Source of the DNA: an uncultured Flavobacteriia bacterium
Lineage (GTDB): Bacteria; Bacteroidota; Bacteroidia; Flavobacteriales_D; Crocinitomicaceae
NCBI GenBank assembly: GCA_903928365.1
Contig: CAIYQV010000165.1
Span: 1-13,911 of the forward strand
Reading direction: 5' to 3'
Length of the DNA stretch: 13,911 nt
Within the stretch, counting starts at the first letter, position 1; every line of letters starts with the position of its first letter. Of the stretch, positions 6,813-13,300 are shown piece after piece. The position numbers and the translations under genes were made by a program. The notes under the pieces are model-generated. The model did not search any database, was not told where the DNA came from, and was given only the letters and a program-made list of their open reading frames with translations.

Positions 6813-7528
6813 AGAATCCAATCCTTGAAGCGCGAAATATCAATAAGTTCTTTCATTTACCGGATGAATTTCAGGTGTTGACAGATATTAATTTCTCTAT
6901 GAATAAGGGCGAATTCGTTTCGATCATGGGAAAATCCGGATGTGGGAAATCGACTCTGCTATATCTGTTGTCTACCATGGATACGGATTACGAAGGGGAG
7001 GTTTGGCTGGATGAACAAAAATTGAGTGGTTTGAACTCAAATGAACTGGCGCGAATTCGGAATGAGAAGATCGGTTTTGTATTCCAGTTCCATTACCTGC
7101 TGGCAGAATTTACGGTACTCGAAAATGTGACGCTACCTGCTCGAAAATTGGGTGTAAAATCCAGAGAGGAGATTGAGCACGATGCGATGACTAAACTAAA
7201 ATTACTTGGGATCGAAGATCAGGCGTTGAAGCTTTCAAGCCGAATTTCGGGTGGACAAAAACAACGTGTGGCTATTGCACGCGCACTCATCAATAATCCA
7301 ATGATCATTATGGGCGATGAACCCACAGGGAATCTCGATTCAAAGAATTCAGATGTAGTCTTTGACATCTTCAAGGAACTTTGTACGGAGGAAAACCTTT
7401 CATTGCTCGTTGTCACGCATGATGAAGATTTCGCGCACCGCACTGATCGGATTATTGAGATGGGGGATGGGAGGATTTTAAATTCAAAAATATCCGGGCG
7501 CTTCGACATCGCTCAGCGCCCGGGTTAA
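6809..7528 (+). CDS. LolD/MacB-like ABC transporter ATPase
   Basis: This is a 239-residue cytoplasmic ATP-binding subunit for the preceding permease. All motifs are intact: Walker A GKSGCGKST (41-49), Q-loop Q93, signature ISGGQ (146-150, variant of LSGGQ), Walker B IIMGDEP (166-172) with catalytic E171, D-loop NLDS (175-178) and switch H184. The segment QFHYLLAEFTVLENV (93-107) closely resembles the LolD stretch QFHHLL..FTALENV, which supports the LolCDE/MacB branch. The ATG lies in the last codons of the permease (ATGA overlap), so translation is probably coupled. The C-terminal tail from about 229 (SGRFDIAQRPG) is encoded by the stem and loop of the operon terminator and may reflect RNA constraint more than protein function. 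Only 2 bp separate its stop from the stop of the converging OmpA gene. Confidence 0.93.
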   Translation: MKNPILEARNINKFFHLPDEFQVLTDINFSMNKGEFVSIMGKSGCGKSTLLYLLSTMDTDYEGEVWLDEQKLSGLNSNELARIRNEKIGFVFQFHYLLAEFTVLENVTLPARKLGVKSREEIEHDAMTKLKLLGIEDQALKLSSRISGGQKQRVAIARALINNPMIIMGDEPTGNLDSKNSDVVFDIFKELCTEENLSLLVVTHDEDFAHRTDRIIEMGDGRILNSKISGRFDIAQRPG

Positions 7529-7540
7529 TATTATTTTTTT
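7494..7540. terminator. Intrinsic terminator inside the ATPase 3' end, probably bidirectional
   Basis: CCGGGCGCT (7494-7502) pairs perfectly with AGCGCCCGG (7515-7523), giving a 9-bp GC-rich stem with a 12-base loop, extendable by a G-U and an A-U pair. On the + strand a T-rich tract ending in seven T (7534-7540) follows. On the - strand the same stem starts 7 bases after the stop of the PorE-like gene and is followed by ATATTTTTG, so it can terminate both operons. Unusually, the whole stem is coding sequence of the ATPase, and the T-tract is coding sequence of the OmpA-family gene. Confidence 0.78.
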
Positions 7541-9426
7541 GGTCTGATTCGCGTTACTTTGAACTCAGTTCGACGGTTTTTCTGGTGTTCATCTTCGGTG
7601 CAGTACACACCATTCTTACACTGGTTGACGAGGACCTTCTCGCCATAGCCTTTACATGTCAGGCGGTTTTTATCAATACCCTGTGAGATGAGGTAATTGA
7701 CCGCCGCCAAAGCGCGTTTGTCGGAAAGTACTTGATTGTATTGGTCATTCCCTCGTACATCAGTATGTGAGCCCATCTCAATATCCAGTTCAGGATTGTC
7801 TTGCAGTAATTTTACAAGTTTATCCAGCTCGGTAGCTGCATCCGGACGGATATTCCATTTGTCAAAATCGTAATAGATGTTCTCCAGAACGATAGGTTTG
7901 TTGATCACAATTGGTTCCACTTCAAAATCCGCATAGAAATCCTCAGAGTATTTGCGACCGATGGTAGAGATTTCATCTGTTTTGCTAAAGCAGCCCATTT
8001 TTGTACATAGCAAATGATAGTCTGATTCCGGTTTCAAAGGAAACTTGAATTTTCCATTCACATCGCTGGTAATGGTACTAATCTCACCTGTGGTGGCATT
8101 CGTGATTTCTACAGTCACTCCCTCAATGCGTTTTTCAGAACCCTTTTCATGGGAAATCCCATACAGATTAAACGTGGGTGGAAGTTTGTCGAAGGCATAC
8201 AGTTTATCCGAACTTGCCCGCGAGGAAGAGACAAAACCGCTTTTATTGTTCTTACTCAACGTAAATCCAAAGTCGTCTTTCGTGGAGTTCAAAGGATAGT
8301 TGAGGTTTTCAGGTGTCGCCCAGCGCTTCCCGTCTGAATAAGTAATAAAGACATCGAGTCCACCCATGGTATTATGCGCATCGGAGGAGAAATAAAGTGC
8401 GCCATCGGAATGGAAGTAAGGGAATACTTCATTTCCGTGGGTGTTCACCGTTCCTCCCAGGTTTATGGGCTGTCCCCAGGCATATCCGTCCCACTCACTT
8501 ACGTATAGATCTGCACCTCCAAAGCCACCGGGCATATCTGAGACGAAGAAAAGTTTGGTTCCATCTTCGGAAAGTGTAGGGTGTCCCACGGAATAATCAT
8601 CACTGTTATAAGGGAATTCTTCCAGGTTTTTCCATTTTCCGTCGACCAGGGTTGCTTTGAAAATCTTGAGGTTGTTTTCATGTGCTTCATTCACAACCAT
8701 TTTACGCTTGAAGTAATTGCTTCGTGTAAAATAGACGGTGCTTCCATCAGCCGTAAACGTTGCAGGACCTTCATGCAAACGGCCGTTCACATCGCCTTGC
8801 AGCAACTCAGGCGCAAGCCAATTGCCCGCACTGTCTTTTTGCATGGTGTAAAGGTCAAGATAGGAATTCCCTGTCCAGGCGCTCGTTTTACGTCCACTGA
8901 ACACTTCTTTGTCAGCCGAGAATACGGCTCCGTTTTGGTATTCGACCATGCTAAAGGCGTTTCGAAACTGTTCTTCCGGAATAGGCTTTAGTTTGTACAA
9001 AGTGGTGTCTCTGTAGCGCATATATACGGAGTTACAAGAAGTGAGCAACATTTTAGCGATAAGATCATTGCGGTGAGTCTGCAAGTAGCGGCGAAAATAA
9101 TCGGCGGCTTCATCGTATTTGCCGTTAGCCATTGTGACTCTTCCCAATTCGAAGAGTAATGGGGCGTTTCTATTACCCTGATTAAACATGCGTACATACA
9201 GTGATTCAGCACAATCGATCTTGTCGGTTTTGAAATACGCATCTGCCAACTTCATTTGAAGGCTGTCGTTATCCAATTTGGCGGTGGCTTTTTCAAGGTG
9301 TGGAATTGCTTTCGTATAAGCCAGATAATCGTAATAGGTGCTTCCTTTTCTCCGATGATAGGAAGTACAGGCGGAAGTGATGAGTAGGATCAATAATAGA
9401 AAGATCCATAGTCGTGTTGCTTTCAT
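7531..9426 (-). CDS. PorE-like OmpA-family lipoprotein (TPR, beta-propeller, CRD, OmpA domains)
   Basis: This 631-residue protein has the domain order of PorE, the T9SS-associated lipoprotein known from Porphyromonas. A lipoprotein signal ends in a lipobox with C20 (LLITSAC). TPR-like helices follow at ~33-135. A PD40/WD40-type propeller covers ~155-415, with repeats such as GPATFTADGSTVYFTRS (220-236), GHPTLSEDGTKLFFVSD (281-297) and FPYFHSDGALYFSSD (335-349). A carboxypeptidase-regulatory-like beta domain lies at ~418-480 (VTVEITNATTGEIST). A C-terminal OmpA domain is at ~515-630. The OmpA domain keeps the peptidoglycan-binding pair: D556 in HTDVRG and R571 in LSDKRA. It should be tethered to the outer membrane facing the periplasm and anchor the T9SS or its cargo complex to the cell wall. 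It is the last gene of the adhesin-PorP operon, 10 bp after the PorP gene. PorE identity is inferred from architecture; Bacteroidetes carry several paralogues, so it may be a cargo-specific copy. Confidence 0.88.
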   Translation of the reverse strand: MKATRLWIFLLLILLITSACTSYHRRKGSTYYDYLAYTKAIPHLEKATAKLDNDSLQMKLADAYFKTDKIDCAESLYVRMFNQGNRNAPLLFELGRVTMANGKYDEAADYFRRYLQTHRNDLIAKMLLTSCNSVYMRYRDTTLYKLKPIPEEQFRNAFSMVEYQNGAVFSADKEVFSGRKTSAWTGNSYLDLYTMQKDSAGNWLAPELLQGDVNGRLHEGPATFTADGSTVYFTRSNYFKRKMVVNEAHENNLKIFKATLVDGKWKNLEEFPYNSDDYSVGHPTLSEDGTKLFFVSDMPGGFGGADLYVSEWDGYAWGQPINLGGTVNTHGNEVFPYFHSDGALYFSSDAHNTMGGLDVFITYSDGKRWATPENLNYPLNSTKDDFGFTLSKNNKSGFVSSSRASSDKLYAFDKLPPTFNLYGISHEKGSEKRIEGVTVEITNATTGEISTITSDVNGKFKFPLKPESDYHLLCTKMGCFSKTDEISTIGRKYSEDFYADFEVEPIVINKPIVLENIYYDFDKWNIRPDAATELDKLVKLLQDNPELDIEMGSHTDVRGNDQYNQVLSDKRALAAVNYLISQGIDKNRLTCKGYGEKVLVNQCKNGVYCTEDEHQKNRRTEFKVTRIRPKK

Positions 9427-9436
9427 GTGTCAGATT

Positions 9437-10360
9437 TTAAAAATAGCGTGGTGTTTTTACTTTGACGAGGTCTTTTCCGAAGTCTATTCCGAGCATGAGT
9501 TCATGCGATCCATCTGAATAGTTCCGCATTTTGGAGAAGCTCAAATCATAAGCATAGGCGATTCGGAAATGCTTGTTTGGCTGGTATTCAACAAGGAATA
9601 CACATGCATCTCCTGTTCGGAAAGAAGTGCCGAGCCAGATCATGTCTTTGTAGACGACAGCCAGATTGAAATCTGCCTGTAAGGGGGTATTGTCAACGTA
9701 TTTCAGTAGGACGGAAGGTTTAAGTTTCAAATCATGTTTCAGATCGAAAACATATCCTCCAGTGAGCAAATAATGCCTTCTCAGAAAGCTGGATTTGGAC
9801 AGATCCACCGAAAAAGAGTAATCCTTTTGATAACCCAATAAGGTGGGGACAGAAAGTCCCGCATAATAGTTCTTACTGAAATAATAGACACCCAATCCTG
9901 CTCTTGGGATGAGTCTTCCAGTGAGGTCCTTCTGAAATACCTGATCTTGATCCCAAACAGTCAGTTTCGTAAGATCAGCAGCGTACTGACTTACCCCCGC
10001 ATTGATGCCAAAAGCCAGTTTGTCCTGATCGTTCAGCTTCAACTGATACGAATAGTTGGCAATGGCGCTGTTTTGTCTGCTGACACCAATCTTGTCATGA
10101 AGAAGAATAAGTCCGAGACCCATGTTCTTCCCGGGAATAGGACCATCTACCGCGGCAATCATTGTTTCCGGCGCCCCATCAAAGCGCACCCATTGATTAC
10201 GGTAACTGAGCGTGGAGGTCCAGTAGTCGTGCGAACCGGCATAAGCGGGATTAAGGTAAAGTCCGTTGAACATGTACTGACTGACCAAAGGATCTTGTTG
10301 GGCATGTACCCCTGCTCCGAAGAGCAGGGATAGGGCCAATTGATATGCGAATCGTTTCAT
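9437..10360 (-). CDS. PorP/SprF-family outer-membrane protein
   Basis: This 307-residue outer-membrane beta-barrel is of the PorP/SprF family. Residues 1-20 are a signal peptide (cleavage VHA|QQDP). They are followed directly by the family hallmark QYMFNGLYLNPAYAGS (28-43) and then NQWVRFDGAPETM (55-67). The rest alternates polar and hydrophobic residues, as in barrel strands, with conserved pieces GLGLILLHDKIG (80-91) and YSYQLKLND, and it ends in F, as many barrels do. PorP is a component of the T9SS. SprF is required for secretion of the adhesin SprB, and type B sorting domains generally depend on a co-encoded SprF-like partner. That matches the position here, 24 bp after an adhesin with a type B domain and 10 bp before a PorE-like gene. 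I therefore infer it is the dedicated partner of that adhesin. The leader between adhesin and ATG is A-rich without a Shine-Dalgarno sequence. Confidence 0.92.
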   Translation of the reverse strand: MKRFAYQLALSLLFGAGVHAQQDPLVSQYMFNGLYLNPAYAGSHDYWTSTLSYRNQWVRFDGAPETMIAAVDGPIPGKNMGLGLILLHDKIGVSRQNSAIANYSYQLKLNDQDKLAFGINAGVSQYAADLTKLTVWDQDQVFQKDLTGRLIPRAGLGVYYFSKNYYAGLSVPTLLGYQKDYSFSVDLSKSSFLRRHYLLTGGYVFDLKHDLKLKPSVLLKYVDNTPLQADFNLAVVYKDMIWLGTSFRTGDACVFLVEYQPNKHFRIAYAYDLSFSKMRNYSDGSHELMLGIDFGKDLVKVKTPRYF

Positions 10361-10384
10361 ATTTGTTCGTTTTTAAGTTGTTTG

Positions 10385-13300
10385 TCAATTTCTGCGCAGG
10401 TCCACGTAACCAGTGAGCGTTGTGGTTCCATCACCAGGAATCGTTACCGTCAGGATCACGAAATAGGTCGCATCAGGTAGCGGTTCCGACTGACTGTTTT
10501 CTCCATGCCAGTCATTTTGGTAATGGTCTGTCTGGAACACGATGTTACCCCATCGGTTGAAAATAATCAGTTCATTGTCCGGATAGGCATCCAGTCCGTG
10601 CACAACGAAGAAGTCATTGTCGCCATCGTCATTTGGAGAGAATCCATTCGGCATCTCCAGTTCCAGTGGTTCACTGATCTCAATGCTTCTGCTGATGCTG
10701 CAACCATTGGCATCTGTGATGATGATGGCATAGGTGCCCGCGCAAAGGTTCTGAACGTAATTCTCTGAAGCACCATTACTCCATAAGTAACTGTATTCAG
10801 CAGTTCCACCAGTTGGCATGACCTCTATCCAGCCGTCACATGCTCCGAATTCAGAAACATTGTATCCACCAATTGTTTGCGATAGGGTCCATTGCGCGCT
10901 AAGTGAATCAGGTTGAGTCACTGTTAGCACCAAGGTGTCATTGCATCCGTTGGCATCGGTGAACATGGCGGTATAGTTTCCTGCACTCAAGGAGTCTGCT
11001 GAGATTCCGTTATCACCATTTGACCAACTGATCTCATAAGGTGGCTGTGCATTTTCCGGAATGAGTCGTGCTGTTGCGTTCGCTTCCCCGAAACAGGATA
11101 CGTCCTGTACGATTGCCGAAACCTGCATGTCTGAAACCGAGGTGATCGTTTTGCGTAGGTGCACCATACAACCGTTTGCATCCAATACTGTAAGCGTATA
11201 ACTTCCTGCGGATGCGTTGGTTAGAGTAGCGCCCGTCTGTCCGTTCGACCAACTATAGGAGTACGGAGGTGTTCCCCCACTAGCACTTCCTTGGATGCTC
11301 CCGTTTGCAGCTGCGCAAGTTGCCGGGAAAGCAGTTAATTGCATCAGTAGGGTGTCTGGTTGATAAACGGCCGTTGTTAAGGAGGCGGCACACCCTTTTC
11401 CATCCGTGACAATTACCATGTAGTTGCCTGCGGAAAGTGAATCGGCATCTTGTGTTTGTTGTCCGTCACTCCAGATGTAAGTGTAATTTCCATCACCACC
11501 GGATACTGATAAATCAATTGTACCGGATATGCCTTCGTGGCAAAGCACATTCTGCACATCAGCATACATGGTGATCGCTACAGGTTCTTGCACCGTGACT
11601 TGAGCGGAAGTAGCACATCCGAACTGATCCACGATGCTTACGGAATAAGATCCTGCTGCAAGATTGGTAAGATCTTCAGAACTTTGCCCATTGCTCCAAG
11701 TGTAGGTGTAGGGTGAGCTTCCATTGACAACGGTAAGGTCCGCGCTACCATTATTATGGCCGTGACAGGAAATATCTGTTGCCGCAATGTAGGCTGCCGG
11801 TGTTGGATGGATCACCACGTTGAAGGAACATTGGGACTTGTTTCCATTGATGTCAGTCGCTTCAAAGGTGACGATGGTCGTGCCTACAGGGAAGATACTT
11901 CCACTCGGTAATCCATTTTTAAGTACGATGGTTGAAACTCCGCAATTGTCACTTGCTACTGGGATTGAATAATTAATATGAGGATCACAACTGGAAACAT
12001 CTCCGTTGCAGGTAATGGATGGTGCTTCCTGATCGGAAACAGTTACCATAAACGAACAGGTAGATTGATTTCCGTACGTGTCAGTTGCGGTATACGTGAC
12101 CACGGTAGTTCCTGTCGCAAAGAATGCGCCCGATTGAATGTTCGACACAATCGTTGCCTGGCAATTATCGCTAACATCAGGCGCTGTCCAAGAAATGTTT
12201 CTGCCACAAAGCCCAGTTGCGGTATTGAGGTAGATGTCTTCTGGACATCCTGCTAATACAGGTGCTTCGTCATCACTAACCGTAATGGAGTAACTGCAAC
12301 TAACACTGTTTTGGCTTTGATCCGTAAAGATCCAGTTCACATTCGTGGTTCCAGTATTGAAACTGACTCCTGAAAGGGAAGAAAAGGATCCGATTGTTGC
12401 TCCGCTCAGCGTACATGTGCCCAATGATATGGTACAGTTATCTGTGACTGTTGGGTCAAGGCTTGTATCAGGTTGAGTAAAGCTACATGATCCATTGTCC
12501 GTTGACATTTGCAGGCTTTCTCCTGATAAACAATTGCTAATCACAGGAACTTGTATATCGTTTACAAGAACGGTGAAGGAACATGTTGAAGTGTTGCCAT
12601 TGTCGTCTGAAACCGTCCACAAAACAGTCGTGGTGCCCAGATGAAAGTCTACTCCCGATAGGGTTGTTCCATTTCCTTGAGTAGCCCCACTCAACTGGTA
12701 ACTAATACTTACATTTCCGCAATTATCTGTCGCCACGGCATCCCATGCATTGGTTTCCTGAACATAGTCGCATGATCCCAACGAGGTTTCTACTACATAA
12801 CCTGTATTACCACCGCAAGATGAAATGATCGGCACCTGAACATCCGTTACGTTGACATCGAATGAACAAGTAATCGTATTTCCGGAATCATCGGTTGCCG
12901 TCCAAGTGACGGTAGTTGTTCCGTGATTGAAGGTTTGTCCGGCAAGTGATGTTCCCGTGCCTGATGTTGCTCCACTTAAATCATAGTGCAATGCAGTTGA
13001 ACCACAATTGTCATTGGCATTCGCGTTCCAAATGGAGGAGGTTTGTGTAAACGTGCACAACCCATTTGTAGAAGGGACAGTTATGGTACTTCCGCTTCCA
13101 CAGGTGATGAATCGAGGTGTTTCGACATCTTCAACAGTTACATCGAAGGAGCAGGTTGTTGTATTTCCTGAAGCGTCGGTGGCTGTCCAGGTAATTGTTG
13201 TTGTTCCCTGATTGAATACCTGTCCATTCAAGGTTGTTCCCACTCCTGAAGTCGCACCAGTAAGGGCGTATGCTAGACTTGTAGACGAGCACAAATCGCT

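Noticed and set aside
7621..7740. Cysteine cluster at the end of the OmpA domain (C591, C603, C609) as a novel metal site
   Set aside because: A similar cysteine-bearing tail is, as far as I recall, common in Bacteroidetes OmpA-family proteins, so it is not special to this gene.
8581..8991. 136-codon + strand frame inside the PorE-like gene
   Set aside because: Antisense shadow of a gene with clear propeller and OmpA motifs; composition is not protein-like.
9947..10333. 128-codon + strand frame inside the PorP/SprF gene
   Set aside because: Antisense to a strongly supported family member, with no recognisable features.
11978..12256. 92-codon + strand frame inside the adhesin
   Set aside because: Antisense to HYR repeats; explained by repetitive codon use on the coding strand.
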